A DNA stretch of 64,000 nucleotides from Lonepinella koalarum (GCF_042926695.1 NZ_CP170642.1:930001-994000), one strand, 5' to 3'; counted from the first letter of the stretch, positions 32,983-40,987 are shown. The notes: generated by a model from the sequence alone, not told the origin. Program-made: numbers and translations.

Positions 32983-33270
32983 TTAAACTCTTTTAAAGTC
33001 AATATGCGCTAATTTTGGTTTGAATGGGTGACGTTGCATTGCTTGTACTTTTACTGCCACATCTTTTCCATCAATAACCAATGTAATCACATCAGAATAG
33101 AAATTGTCGTGAACTTGTGCATTGTTTAATTCATCGTGGTTTAATACGATAGAAACAGGAGCTTCACTACCACCGTAAACGATAGCAGGGATTTGACCAT
33201 TACGACGCAGACGGCGGCTCGCACCCGTACCTTGCGTTTGACGAACTTCAGCGTTAAATTTAAATGCCAT
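32983..33270 (-). CDS. rplY: 50S ribosomal protein L25
   Basis: A 95-aa single-domain L25 that binds 5S rRNA. Motifs TGASRRLRRNGQIPAIVYGG near the N-terminus and FKPKLAHIDFKRV at the C-terminus match the short proteobacterial L25 (E. coli 94 aa). The ATG at 33270 is the family start; a frame open from 33345 is a leader artefact. It is a single gene with a structured leader. Confidence 0.95.
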   Translation of the reverse strand: MAFKFNAEVRQTQGTGASRRLRRNGQIPAIVYGGSEAPVSIVLNHDELNNAQVHDNFYSDVITLVIDGKDVAVKVQAMQRHPFKPKLAHIDFKRV

Positions 33271-33306
33271 ATTAATGTTCTCTATATAAAATTGTTTAAA
33301 GACAGA

Positions 33307-33358
33307 AATCGTAGGCGACCCAACGATTCCCCATAATTCGCTCAAAATGTATTTTGAG
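33307..33358 (-). promoter_or_regulatory. Structured leader/promoter region of rplY
   Basis: Two inverted repeats lie upstream of rplY: AATCGT/ACGATT (33307-33312 with 33323-33328) and the 18-bp near-palindrome CTCAAAAT-gt-ATTTTGAG (33341-33358). L25 autoregulatory leaders are described in gammaproteobacteria; I could not match a consensus by eye. Confidence 0.35.
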
Positions 33359-33490
33359 AGGGCGTATTATAATGAATTTCCTACAAAAATCAAATGTTCT
33401 GGTGGTTTTCTTTTTAGTCAAAAATAAAACCACGGTAAAAAATGCGAATTATTTACAAATTTATCTATGTGAAAAAATTGTTAAGTTATT

Positions 33491-33509
33491 CTAAATGATA
33501 ATAGTTGCC
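33491..33509. promoter_or_regulatory. Possible weak Fur site upstream of ftnA
   Basis: CTAAATGATAATAGTTGCC matches the 19-bp Fur consensus at 12 positions, including AATGATAAT. It lies about 120 bases before the ferritin start. Confidence 0.35.
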
Positions 33510-33630
33510 ATTGTTTTTTCTTTTTAAATTAATGACTTATACAAAAATAAATGTTGCAATTCTCATTTGGGTGGTTATAATAACAACAATTGATATCTTC
33601 TATTTTAATTTTTTACAAGGAAAACGAAAA

Positions 33631-34119
33631 ATGTTAAACCAAGCTATTACAACTAAATTGAATGAACAAATCAATTTAGAATTCTTTTCATCTAATACTT
33701 ATTTACAAATGAGTGCATGGTGTTCAAATAAAGGTTATGAAGGTGCTGCTGCATTTTTCTTACGCCATGCCGATGAAGAAATGGAACATATGCAAAAATT
33801 ATTCGACTATGTCAGCGAAACAGGTGGATTACCTCTGTTAGGTAAAATTGAAGCGCCACGTACTGAATATGCTACATTACGTGAAGTGTTAGAAGTGGCT
33901 TTTGAACACGAAAAACATGTGACAGCAAAAATCAATGAATTAGTGGAAGTCACTTTTGCCAACAAAGACTACTCTACTTTCAACTTCTTGCAATGGTATG
34001 TGGCAGAACAACATGAAGAAGAAACGCTGTTTGGTGGTGTAATTGATAAATTTGATATTTTAGGCAATGATGGCAAAGCAATCTATTTAATTGATAAAGA
34101 ATTATTAACTCTAGAATAA
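33631..34119 (+). CDS. ftnA: Ferritin-like iron storage protein, subunit A
   Basis: A 162-aa non-heme ferritin. The four-helix bundle carries ferroxidase ligands in NLEFFSSNTYLQ (Glu17 type), DEEMEHM (Glu50/His53 type), FEHEKH and EQHEEETLF (Glu/Gln pair). ATG 33631 follows aagga by about 9 bases; an open frame from 33505 upstream lacks ferritin similarity. It is followed after 11 bases by a second ferritin, the tandem arrangement known in H. influenzae. The two subunits may co-assemble. Confidence 0.93.
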   Translation: MLNQAITTKLNEQINLEFFSSNTYLQMSAWCSNKGYEGAAAFFLRHADEEMEHMQKLFDYVSETGGLPLLGKIEAPRTEYATLREVLEVAFEHEKHVTAKINELVEVTFANKDYSTFNFLQWYVAEQHEEETLFGGVIDKFDILGNDGKAIYLIDKELLTLE

Positions 34120-34130
34120 AAGGAAAAACA

Positions 34131-34628
34131 ATGTTAGCTAAACAAATTATTGAATTATTGAATGCTCAAATGAATTTGGAATTTTATTCTTCCAATCTTT
34201 ATTTGCAAATGAGTGCATGGTGCGATCAAAAAGGTTATGTGGGTGCAGCGAAATTCTTACGTGGACATGCGTCTGAAGAAATGGAACATATGCGTAAACT
34301 TTTCACTTACCTAAATGAAACGGGAGCAGGTGCTCAAATTTCTGATATTGAAGAAGTGACGCATGAATATAAATCATTGCGTGAAGTAATCGAATTAACC
34401 TTTGCCCATGAAAAATTGATTACCAGCAAAATCAATGAATTAGTTGGAGCAACATTTGAAGCAAAAGACTACTCTGCGTTTAATTTCTTACAATGGTATG
34501 TAGCAGAACAGCACGAAGAAGAAAAATTATTTGGTAGCATCTTAGATAAATTCAATATTTTAGGTGAAGACGGTAAATCTATCTTCTTAATTGATAAAGA
34601 TCTTGCCGCATTATCTAGTGCAAATTAG
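34131..34628 (+). CDS. ftnB: Ferritin-like iron storage protein, subunit B
   Basis: A 165-aa ferritin clearly paralogous to the upstream gene: shared stretches include YLQMSAWC, EEMEHM and FNFLQWYVAEQHEEE. The ferroxidase residues are retained, so both copies look catalytic. Differences concentrate in the loop around residues 65-75 and the C-terminus. RBS aaggaa is 8 bases before ATG 34131. A strong terminator follows, so ftnA-ftnB form a two-gene unit. Confidence 0.93.
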   Translation: MLAKQIIELLNAQMNLEFYSSNLYLQMSAWCDQKGYVGAAKFLRGHASEEMEHMRKLFTYLNETGAGAQISDIEEVTHEYKSLREVIELTFAHEKLITSKINELVGATFEAKDYSAFNFLQWYVAEQHEEEKLFGSILDKFNILGEDGKSIFLIDKDLAALSSAN

Positions 34629-34646
34629 ACGTTAAAACGATACTAT

Positions 34647-34677
34647 AAGCTGATGACCTAAGGTTATCAGCTTTTTT
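34647..34677. terminator. Rho-independent terminator of ftnAB
   Basis: AAGCTGATGACC and GGTTATCAGCTT pair with one wobble over a 3-nt loop, followed by TTTTTT on the plus strand. The small minus-strand gene at 34689 converges on it. Confidence 0.85.
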
Positions 34678-34688
34678 AACGCTTGTAG

Positions 34689-34793
34689 TTATTGATAATA
34701 TTGATAGGTTTTATAGCCAAAAGCGACAAGCAAAATCACAAACATAATAATGATCTGGATAAGACGTTTTTTGGTTAATTTTTCTGCCGGCAT
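34689..34793 (-). CDS. Predicted 34-aa single-helix membrane protein beside fnr
   Basis: A 34-residue frame beginning MPAEKLTKKR with a basic N-terminus, one hydrophobic helix (about residues 11-26) and a Tyr/Gln-rich tail (YKTYQYYQ). An aagaag Shine-Dalgarno lies about 8 bases before the ATG at 34793. It diverges from fnr. Charge distribution predicts N-inside topology. I do not recognise it; the evidence is size, topology and ribosome site only. Confidence 0.5.
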   Translation of the reverse strand: MPAEKLTKKRLIQIIIMFVILLVAFGYKTYQYYQ

Positions 34794-34832
34794 AATTTTT
34801 CTTCTTAATTTTATATTTTAATGCTATTATTT

Positions 34833-34846
34833 TTGAGTTAGATCAA
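34833..34846. promoter_or_regulatory. FNR box upstream of fnr (autoregulation)
   Basis: TTGAG-TTAG-ATCAA matches the FNR consensus TTGAT-N4-ATCAA at 9 of 10 positions, 25 bases before the fnr ATG. A site so close to the start would fit negative autoregulation, as in E. coli. It could also act on the divergent small gene. Confidence 0.7.
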
Positions 34847-34870
34847 TTTTATCACAAAATTCGAGGCAGA

Positions 34871-35641
34871 ATGAGTATTTTATCATCAGAACCACGTATG
34901 GGTCGCCGTATTCAATCTGGCGGTTGTGCTATTCATTGTCAAGATTGCAGTATTAGTCAATTATGCATACCTTTTACCCTTAATGCTCACGAGTTAGATC
35001 AACTTGATAATATTATTGAGCGTAAAAAACCTATCCAAAAATCTCAATTATTATTTAAAGCTGGGGATGAACTGGTGTCATTGTATGCTATCCGTTCTGG
35101 TACCATCAAATCTTATACCATTAACGAAGCCGGCGAAGAACAAATTACATCATTCCACTTGCCCGGTGATTTAGTGGGATTTGATGCCATTATGAATATG
35201 CGTCACCCAAGTTTTGCTCAAGCATTAGAAACGGCAATGGTATGTGAAATTCCCTTTGATGTACTTAATGATCTTTCTGGTAAAATGCCGAAATTACGCC
35301 AACAGATTATGCGTTTAATGAGTAGTGAAATTAAAAGCGATCAAGAAATGATTTTGTTATTATCTAAAATGAATGCGGAAGAACGTTTAGCTGCTTTTAT
35401 TTATAATTTATCCAAACGTTATTCTGCTCGTGGTTTTTCACCTAGAGAATTCCGTTTAACCATGACGCGTGGCGATATTGGCAATTATCTCGGTTTAACA
35501 GTGGAAACCATTAGCCGTTTACTTGGTCGTTTCCAAAAACTGGGGATTTTAGCGGTACAAGGTAAATATATCACGATTAATAGTTTACCTGAATTAACCG
35601 AAATTGCGGGAATTCACCGTACCAAGATTGCCTTTGAGTAG
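34871..35641 (+). CDS. fnr: FNR, oxygen-sensing iron-sulfur transcription regulator
   Basis: A 256-aa CRP/FNR-family regulator. Cys19, Cys23, Cys26 and Cys32 sit in the N-terminal cluster GGCAIHCQDCSISQLC, and the further cluster ligand is in ETAMVCEIPF. The cyclic-nucleotide-like domain, the dimer helix, and the C-terminal helix-turn-helix TVETISRLLGRFQKLG (with the ExxSR recognition residues) all match E. coli FNR (250 aa). The [4Fe-4S] form activates anaerobic genes. A putative FNR box precedes it, and uspE follows, the same neighbour as in H. influenzae and E. coli. Confidence 0.97.
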   Translation: MSILSSEPRMGRRIQSGGCAIHCQDCSISQLCIPFTLNAHELDQLDNIIERKKPIQKSQLLFKAGDELVSLYAIRSGTIKSYTINEAGEEQITSFHLPGDLVGFDAIMNMRHPSFAQALETAMVCEIPFDVLNDLSGKMPKLRQQIMRLMSSEIKSDQEMILLLSKMNAEERLAAFIYNLSKRYSARGFSPREFRLTMTRGDIGNYLGLTVETISRLLGRFQKLGILAVQGKYITINSLPELTEIAGIHRTKIAFE

Positions 35642-35666
35642 AAAATTTGTAAATTATATAAAATTT

Positions 35667-35682
35667 TGTTGCCTAGATCACA
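35667..35682. promoter_or_regulatory. CRP-like site upstream of uspE
   Basis: TGTTG-CCTAGA-TCACA matches the CRP consensus at 8 of 10 half-site positions, about 95 bases upstream of uspE. Confidence 0.5.
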
Positions 35683-35777
35683 TTTTTAACTCGTCTCGCT
35701 TGTTATTTAATATAATCCGCACTATGCTATTTATATTCGGAGATGAATAAAATCAAACTGTAAAAACGGAGGTTATG

Positions 35778-36707
35778 ATGAAATTCAACAATATTCTCGT
35801 TATTCTTAACCCAGAAAATGAAAAACAATACAGCTTAGCTCGCGCCGTTCGTTTAGTTAAAGAACAGAAAAGCGAATTTCCTGTTAATATTACTGTTTTC
35901 CTACCTGTCTATGATCTCTCCTATGAGATGTCAGCGCTGCTTTCTTCCGAAGAACGTGAAGAAATGCACCGTACGGTAGTTGAACAACGCCAAAAAGACG
36001 TACAACCCTATTTAGATAAATATACAGATCCGATGATTATCTTTCATTCACGTGTAGTCTGGTCAAGTAATGAATCAGAAGCTATTGTGGCAGAAATTGA
36101 AAACAACCACTATGATTTAGTCATTAAATATACCAAAGAAGAAGAAAGTTTAACTTCTTTATTTATCACCCCAATGGACTGGCAATTATTACGTAAATGC
36201 CCGACGCCATTATTAATGGTGCGCGATGGTGACTGGAAGCATCAACGCCGTATTTTAGTGGCGGTAAATGTATCTTCGGGAGATAAAGAATACCATGATA
36301 TTTTCAATCAAGAATTGGTATCGCTCAGCATGGATTTAGCCGATCAATTAGGACGTGGTAATGTACATTTAGTCAGTGCATACCCGCCAACTCCAATGAA
36401 TATGGCGATTGATTTACCAGAATTTCATTCCAGTGAATATATTAATGGTGTACGTGGTCAATATTTAATTAATATGAAAGCATTACGCCAACGTTTTGGT
36501 ATTTCAGAAGATCATACCCACGTTTATGAAGGTTTCCCTGAAGAAGTTATTCCGCAAGTGGCTGAAGAAATTGAAGCTGAACTCGTCATTTTAGGTACCG
36601 TAGGACGTACAGGACTTTCCGCAGCTCTCCTTGGTAACACGGCAGAACATGTGATCAGTAAATTAAAATGTAATTTACTGGCTATTAAGCCGACGAAAAA
36701 AGCTTAA
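35778..36707 (+). CDS. uspE: Universal stress protein E
   Basis: A 309-aa tandem-domain universal stress protein matching E. coli UspE (316 aa). The first domain is degenerate; the second carries the nucleotide-type motif VILGTVGRTGLSAALLGNTAEHV near residues 275-300. UspE proteins support stress survival, motility and aggregation, with a lipid-like ligand reported for E. coli. Two ATGs are adjacent (35775, 35778); GGAGG is only 2 bases from the first, favouring the second. It is terminated by an inverted uptake-signal pair. Confidence 0.92.
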   Translation: MKFNNILVILNPENEKQYSLARAVRLVKEQKSEFPVNITVFLPVYDLSYEMSALLSSEEREEMHRTVVEQRQKDVQPYLDKYTDPMIIFHSRVVWSSNESEAIVAEIENNHYDLVIKYTKEEESLTSLFITPMDWQLLRKCPTPLLMVRDGDWKHQRRILVAVNVSSGDKEYHDIFNQELVSLSMDLADQLGRGNVHLVSAYPPTPMNMAIDLPEFHSSEYINGVRGQYLINMKALRQRFGISEDHTHVYEGFPEEVIPQVAEEIEAELVILGTVGRTGLSAALLGNTAEHVISKLKCNLLAIKPTKKA

Positions 36708-36732
36708 CCTAATGACTTGCACGAAATACAAT

Positions 36733-36768
36733 AAAAGTGCGGTGAAAAATAACCGCACTTTTTTATTT
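36733..36768 (+). terminator. Terminator of uspE from an inverted uptake-signal pair
   Basis: AAAAGTGCGGT and ACCGCACTTTT pair over 11 bp with a short loop and a TTTTTT tail. Both arms are full 9-bp Haemophilus uptake signals. Confidence 0.85.
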
Positions 36769-36793
36769 TAGATAATCCAAACAGTAAACTCTT

Positions 36794-37117
36794 ATGACAG
36801 AAATAATCCAAAAACTCGATCCCGATACTGCCATAGATATTGCCTATGATATTTTTCTTGAGATGGCTGGAGAAAATTTAGATCCAGCGGATATTCTTTT
36901 ATTCAATCTACAATTTGAAGATCGCGGAGCGGTAGAATTGGTAGAAACCGCTAATGACTGGGAGCAAGAAATCGGTGTACTGATTGACCCCGAAGAATAT
37001 GCCGAAGTATGGATCGGTTTAGTCAATGAACAAGATGAAATGGATGATATTTTTGCAAAATTTTTAATCTCACACCGTGCAGATGATCGTGAATATCATA
37101 TTATCTGGAAAAAATAA
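36794..37117 (+). CDS. yciU: Putative double-stranded DNA mimic protein, YciU/HI1450 family (DUF440)
   Basis: A 107-aa very acidic protein near-identical in pattern to H. influenzae HI1450, whose structure and surface charge led to the proposal that it mimics double-stranded DNA; binding to HU has been reported for it. Acidic stretches (IDPEEYAEVW, NEQDEMDD) and the signature NLDPADILLFNLQFEDRG are conserved. Its stop overlaps the queF ATG by one base (TAATG), so the two are translationally coupled, although no functional link is known. Confidence 0.9.
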   Translation: MTEIIQKLDPDTAIDIAYDIFLEMAGENLDPADILLFNLQFEDRGAVELVETANDWEQEIGVLIDPEEYAEVWIGLVNEQDEMDDIFAKFLISHRADDREYHIIWKK

Positions 37118-37956
37118 TGTACTCAAATAACGCTAGCTTAAAAAACTTAAAACTCGGTCAAAAAACAGAATACCGAGCTATTTATGACCGCACTTTACTG
37201 CAACCCGTGCCACGTTCACTTAATCGTGATGCTCTTGGTATTACGCAACAACAACCTTTTTCATTCGGTGCAGATATTTGGACAGCTTATGAAATCTCTT
37301 GGCTAAACCCTAAAGGTTTGCCACAGGTTGCCATTGCGGATATAGAAATTGATTACCGTTCACAAAATTTAATTGAATCAAAAAGTTTTAAACTCTATTT
37401 AAATAGCTTTAACCAAACTAAATTTGCTTCTTTTGAACAAGTACAAAATACTATTCAACAGGATTTGGCTCAATGTGCTGATGGTGATGTCAAAGTGCGG
37501 TTGAATTCTCTCGAATTTTATAACCAACAAAAGCTTGACGATTTTATTGGCGAATGTATTGATTATCAAGATATTGAAGTCACCGATTATGCTTTTGATG
37601 CCCATTATTTGCAGGACTGTACAAATAATACATATGTAGAAGAAACATTAGTCAGTCATTTACTTAAATCAAATTGCTTAATTACCAGCCAACCGGACTG
37701 GGGTTCAGTACAAATTCATTATGTTGGAAAGCAAATTAATCGAGAAAAATTATTACGCTATTTAATCTCATTTCGTCAACATAATGAATTTCATGAACAA
37801 TGTGTAGAGCGGATTTTTAATGATTTGATGCATTACGCGCAACCACAAAAATTAACCGTATATGCGCGTTATACGCGTCGTGGTGGTTTAGATATTAATC
37901 CGTTCCGTTCAAATTTTGAAACTATACCCAATAACCAACGTTTAGCAAGGCAATAA
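37117..37956 (+). CDS. queF: NADPH-dependent 7-cyano-7-deazaguanine reductase
   Basis: A 279-aa bimodular (type II) QueF, reducing preQ0 to preQ1 in queuosine tRNA modification. The catalytic Cys187 lies in SNCLITSQPDWGSVQ, and the substrate-binding ESKSFKLYLNSFNQT motif is in the N-terminal module. Length matches E. coli QueF (282 aa). The ATG overlaps the yciU stop. ppnN begins 1 base after its stop, so yciU-queF-ppnN-can behave as one tightly packed unit. Confidence 0.96.
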   Translation: MYSNNASLKNLKLGQKTEYRAIYDRTLLQPVPRSLNRDALGITQQQPFSFGADIWTAYEISWLNPKGLPQVAIADIEIDYRSQNLIESKSFKLYLNSFNQTKFASFEQVQNTIQQDLAQCADGDVKVRLNSLEFYNQQKLDDFIGECIDYQDIEVTDYAFDAHYLQDCTNNTYVEETLVSHLLKSNCLITSQPDWGSVQIHYVGKQINREKLLRYLISFRQHNEFHEQCVERIFNDLMHYAQPQKLTVYARYTRRGGLDINPFRSNFETIPNNQRLARQ

Positions 37957-37957
37957 C

Positions 37958-39322
37958 ATGAATCAAGTTTATTATATTAATCCGAAAGGCAGTATGGATC
38001 AACTTTCGCATATTGAAGTATGTCAATTGACCAAACAAGCCCGTTCACCACTCTATCAGCTTTATCGGAATTGCACTTTAGCAGTACTAAACTCTGGTGC
38101 CGTGACTGATGATAGCCGAGCCTTATTAGCAAAATATGATAATTTTGATATTAATTTAGTGGCAAGAGAACGTGGAATTTCCTTAGAATTACATAATCCT
38201 CCTGAAACTGCTTTTGTCGATGACGTAATGATTAGTAATATTCAATATCATTCTTTTGCGGTATTACGTGATATTTTATTTGTTAACAGTATGATTTCAA
38301 ACACCAATTTAAACAATCATCTGACTAGCGAACAAACCACTAATTTAGTGTTTGGTATGTTACGCAATGCCAAAGCCCTAATTGTAGGTGAGAAGCCAAA
38401 TTTAGTGGTTTGTTGGGGCGGTCATTCGATTAGTGAGGCGGAATATCAATACTGCCGTGCGGTAGGAACTGAACTTGGCTTACGTGAGTTAAATATTATT
38501 ACTGGTTGTGGTACGGGTGTTATGGAAGCACCCATGAAAGGGGCAGCGATTGGTCATGCAAACCAACGTTATAAAAATAGCCGTTTTATCGGTATAACTG
38601 AGCCATCTATTATTGCATCAGAACCACCTAATCCAATTGTTAATGAATTAATTATCATGCCAGATATTGAAAAACGCCTAGAAGCCTTTGTTCGCATGGG
38701 ACATGGTATTATTATTTTCGCTGGTGGACCGGGGACATTTGAAGAATTTATGTTTATTTTAGGTATAAAACTCAATCCTAAAAATCAAGCACAAACTTTG
38801 CCGTTGATTCTCACTGGACCAAAAGAAAGCCAAGGTTATTTTGATGCCATTGATCGTTTTGTCAAAGAAACGCTTGGCGAACAAGCTCAAGCGCTTTATC
38901 AAATCATTATAGATGATCCTGTGACGGTGTCACGCCATATGAAATCTGCCATGACGAAAATTCAGCAACAACGTTTTGAAAAAGGTGATAGTTACAGCTT
39001 TAATTGGTCGCTAGAAATTGATCAAGAATTTCAAAAACCATTTATTCCAACCCATGAGAATATGGCGAATTTGAATCTTCATCTTAATCAAAGTGCGGTG
39101 AATTTAGTGGCAAATTTACGCCGTGCTTTTTCGGGTATCGTGGCTGGTAATATTAAAGCCGATACGCAAGATAAAATTGCGAGCTTAGGGAAATTTAAGT
39201 TAAACGGTGATCAACAATTAATGACTAAAATCGATCGATTATTACAAGACTTTATCGAACAGCATCGTATGAAATTGCCAACCGGTGATGCTTACGAGCC
39301 TTGTTATGAAATTATTAAATAG
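37958..39322 (+). CDS. ppnN: Pyrimidine/purine nucleotide 5'-monophosphate nucleosidase
   Basis: A 454-aa YgdH/PpnN enzyme (LOG-like lysine decarboxylase fold) that hydrolyses nucleoside monophosphates to base and ribose 5-phosphate; in E. coli it responds to (p)ppGpp. The family signature GGPGTFEE is intact near residue 255, and an N-terminal extension domain and C-terminal helical domain are present at the expected length (E. coli 454 aa). It begins 1 base after queF and is followed by can after 11 bases. A uptake signal (AAGTGCGGT) lies inside its coding sequence near 39091. Confidence 0.94.
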   Translation: MNQVYYINPKGSMDQLSHIEVCQLTKQARSPLYQLYRNCTLAVLNSGAVTDDSRALLAKYDNFDINLVARERGISLELHNPPETAFVDDVMISNIQYHSFAVLRDILFVNSMISNTNLNNHLTSEQTTNLVFGMLRNAKALIVGEKPNLVVCWGGHSISEAEYQYCRAVGTELGLRELNIITGCGTGVMEAPMKGAAIGHANQRYKNSRFIGITEPSIIASEPPNPIVNELIIMPDIEKRLEAFVRMGHGIIIFAGGPGTFEEFMFILGIKLNPKNQAQTLPLILTGPKESQGYFDAIDRFVKETLGEQAQALYQIIIDDPVTVSRHMKSAMTKIQQQRFEKGDSYSFNWSLEIDQEFQKPFIPTHENMANLNLHLNQSAVNLVANLRRAFSGIVAGNIKADTQDKIASLGKFKLNGDQQLMTKIDRLLQDFIEQHRMKLPTGDAYEPCYEIIK

Positions 39323-39336
39323 GAAGCCAAAACATG

Positions 39337-40026
39337 ATGAAACGTATTGAGCAATTATTCGCCAATAACCACAGTTGGGCATTGCGAATGCAAGAAGAAA
39401 ATTCGCTCTATTTCAAAGAATTAGCCGAGCATCAAACACCACATTATTTATGGATAGGCTGTTCTGATAGCCGTGTTCCAGCAGAAAAACTAACGAATTT
39501 AGAACCGGGCGAATTGTTTGTACATCGTAATGTAGCAAATCAGGTTATTCATACCGATCTCAACTGCCTTTCAGTAGTGCAATATGCAGTAGATGTGTTG
39601 AATATTGAGCATATTATTATCTGCGGTCACACCAATTGCGGGGGGATTAAGGCCGCAATGACTAATCAAGATCTCGGCTTAATTAATAACTGGTTATTAC
39701 ATATTCGTGATATTTGGTTTAAACACAGCCACTTGCTAGGTAATCTCTCCCCGGAGAAACGTGCTGATATGCTGACTAAAATCAATGTTGCAGAACAAGT
39801 TTATAATCTTGGGCGTTCTTCTATTATTCAATCAGCTTGGGAGCGTGGTGCTAAACTTTCTTTACATGGTTGGGTTTATGACGTAAATGATGGTTTCTTA
39901 GTGGATCAAGGGGTATTAGCTACGAGCCGAGAGAGTTTAGAAATATCTTATCGTAACGCTATTGCACGCTTGCTAACACTGGATGAGAATAATATTCTGG
40001 AAAAGAAATCAGTTCCACAATATTAA
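39337..40026 (+). CDS. can: Beta-carbonic anhydrase (allosteric type II)
   Basis: A 229-aa zinc enzyme interconverting CO2 and bicarbonate. With ATG 39337 the numbering fits H. influenzae HICA: zinc ligands Cys42, His98-type and Cys101-type in HTNCGG, Asp44-Arg46 dyad in CSDSR, and Trp39, Gly41 and Arg64 of the non-catalytic bicarbonate pocket. ATG 39334 gives one extra Met and has slightly nearer AGGAAG spacing. It closes the yciU-queF-ppnN-can series; no terminator is obvious after it. Confidence 0.94.
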   Translation: MKRIEQLFANNHSWALRMQEENSLYFKELAEHQTPHYLWIGCSDSRVPAEKLTNLEPGELFVHRNVANQVIHTDLNCLSVVQYAVDVLNIEHIIICGHTNCGGIKAAMTNQDLGLINNWLLHIRDIWFKHSHLLGNLSPEKRADMLTKINVAEQVYNLGRSSIIQSAWERGAKLSLHGWVYDVNDGFLVDQGVLATSRESLEISYRNAIARLLTLDENNILEKKSVPQY

Positions 40027-40180
40027 TTAATAAATGCTCTGATGCCAAAAGGTTAAACTATTAAAATATATAACACTGATTGATAGCAATATTGGCAAAA
40101 TTTGACTGATTTTAGATAGTTCAGCTAGGCATCAAACTTACCAAAAAATCATCTTATAATTGATGAAAATTAAAGCAAAT

Positions 40181-40205
40181 AAGCATAAATCAACAATTTA
40201 TGCTT
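40181..40205. promoter_or_regulatory. 10-bp inverted repeat abutting the tRNA-Leu promoter
   Basis: AAGCATAAAT (40181-40190) and ATTTATGCTT (40196-40205) are exact complements over a 5-nt loop, overlapping the first bases of the -35 element. No U-tract follows on the plus strand. It could be a weak can terminator or an operator. Confidence 0.4.
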
Positions 40206-40231
40206 GCAACCATGTTAGATAACCGTATAAT
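40204..40231 (+). promoter_or_regulatory. Promoter of tRNA-Leu
   Basis: TTGCAA (40204-40209), a 16-bp spacer and a perfect TATAAT (40226-40231), 21 bases before the mature tRNA 5' end. Confidence 0.75.
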
Positions 40232-40252
40232 GCAACACAAGATTTAGTGCTT

Positions 40253-40339
40253 GCCAGTGTGGCGAAATCGGTAGACGCAGCGGATTCAAAATCCGCCGCC
40301 CTTAAAAGCGTGTCGGTTCGAGTCCGACCACTGGCACCA
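40253..40339 (+). tRNA. tRNA-Leu (anticodon CAA)
   Basis: An 87-nt class II tRNA with acceptor stem GCCAGTG/CACTGGC, anticodon stem GCGGA/TCCGC enclosing loop TTCAAAA (anticodon CAA, reads UUG), a long variable arm, TTCGAGTCC T-loop and encoded CCA. A perfect terminator follows. tRNA-Leu genes are integration targets for ICEHin1056-type elements in Pasteurellaceae. Confidence 0.96.
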
Positions 40340-40349
40340 AATTACAAGA

Positions 40350-40375
40350 AACCACGTTATTACGTGGTTTTTTTT
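40350..40375 (+). terminator. Terminator of tRNA-Leu
   Basis: AACCACGT and ACGTGGTT enclose TATT, followed by TTTTTTTT, 11 bases after the tRNA CCA. Confidence 0.9.
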
Positions 40376-40770
40376 CGTCTTACGTTTTGTTATTTTATCT
40401 TACTTTTAAGACAGGCGAAACCAGATACCGCAAGGCTTTACACCTTAATGATGTTCTTTCGTATTCTTATGCGTTAGCGTTTTGCCTTACGTTGACAACC
40501 GCAAATAATAAGGGTACAAATAAGGGTACAAGTTTAAGGGTACAGAAAAAATAGTAATTTTGTACCCTTATTTTTTCCTAGAGCCTTTTAGTATAAGGCT
40601 TGAACGGTTATTTATTTTTTGAGATTTTGAGCAAATGGCACAATTAACTAAACCGCTAACAAAATTAAAGGACTGAGTCCGATACAATATCGTTGTCAGC
40701 CCTTGAAATAAGTATTTAACTTTTTGGGAGCATATCAAAATAACAATTTTTTAACCGCACTTTTTATTAT
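40376..40770 (+). other. Gene-free stretch after tRNA-Leu: probable relic of an integrative element
   Basis: No intact gene is present. Three GGGTACA repeats lie at 40512, 40524 and 40538 with an inverted TGTACCC at 40561, resembling integrase arm sites. A hairpin at 40582-40604 is 20 of 23 identical to the subterminal hairpin of the IS copies. ATG 40635 opens a 13-codon frame, MAQLTKPLTKLKD, whose first nine residues resemble P4-type integrase starts before a stop. An imperfect long stem (about 40667-40703) follows, then an uptake signal at 40754. The integrase reading is an inference. Confidence 0.45.
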
Positions 40771-40777
40771 TTTTCAA

Positions 40778-40987
40778 CTACTCAATAATAGGAATAATTT
40801 TAGTTGCTTGAGCACCTTTATCTCCACTAACCATTTCAAAATTTACCTTTTGTCCAGCTTTCAATGAACGATAACCATCCATTTCAATCACCGAAAAATG
40901 AGCAAAAATATCCTCATCATTGCCCTCTCTGTTAATAAAGCCAAAACCTTTCGTATTATTAAACCATTTAACAACACCAACTTCCAT
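40778..40987 (-). CDS. cspD: Cold-shock domain protein, CspD-like
   Basis: A 69-aa single cold-shock domain with RNP1 KGFGFI and RNP2-type DIFAHFS, binding single-stranded nucleic acid. Length and the C-terminal tail fit CspD (E. coli 74 aa), the non-cold-induced replication-inhibitory member, better than CspA. RBS agaggt is upstream of ATG 40987. A leader inverted repeat (AACAAGAT/ATCTTGTT, 41020-41040) precedes it. Confidence 0.88.
   Translation of the reverse strand: MEVGVVKWFNNTKGFGFINREGNDEDIFAHFSVIEMDGYRSLKAGQKVNFEMVSGDKGAQATKIIPIIE

Noticed and set aside
33505..33630. Longer start for ftnA at 33505
   Set aside because: The 42 extra residues are hydrophobic leader translation without ferritin similarity, and a good RBS lies before 33631.
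40247..40477. 76-aa frame across tRNA-Leu
   Set aside because: Its first part is the tRNA itself and the rest crosses the terminator.
40674..40681. GAGTCCGA as an attR core copy of the tRNA-Leu T-arm
   Set aside because: Only 8 bases match and it sits in a palindrome; kept only as a hint in the relic finding.
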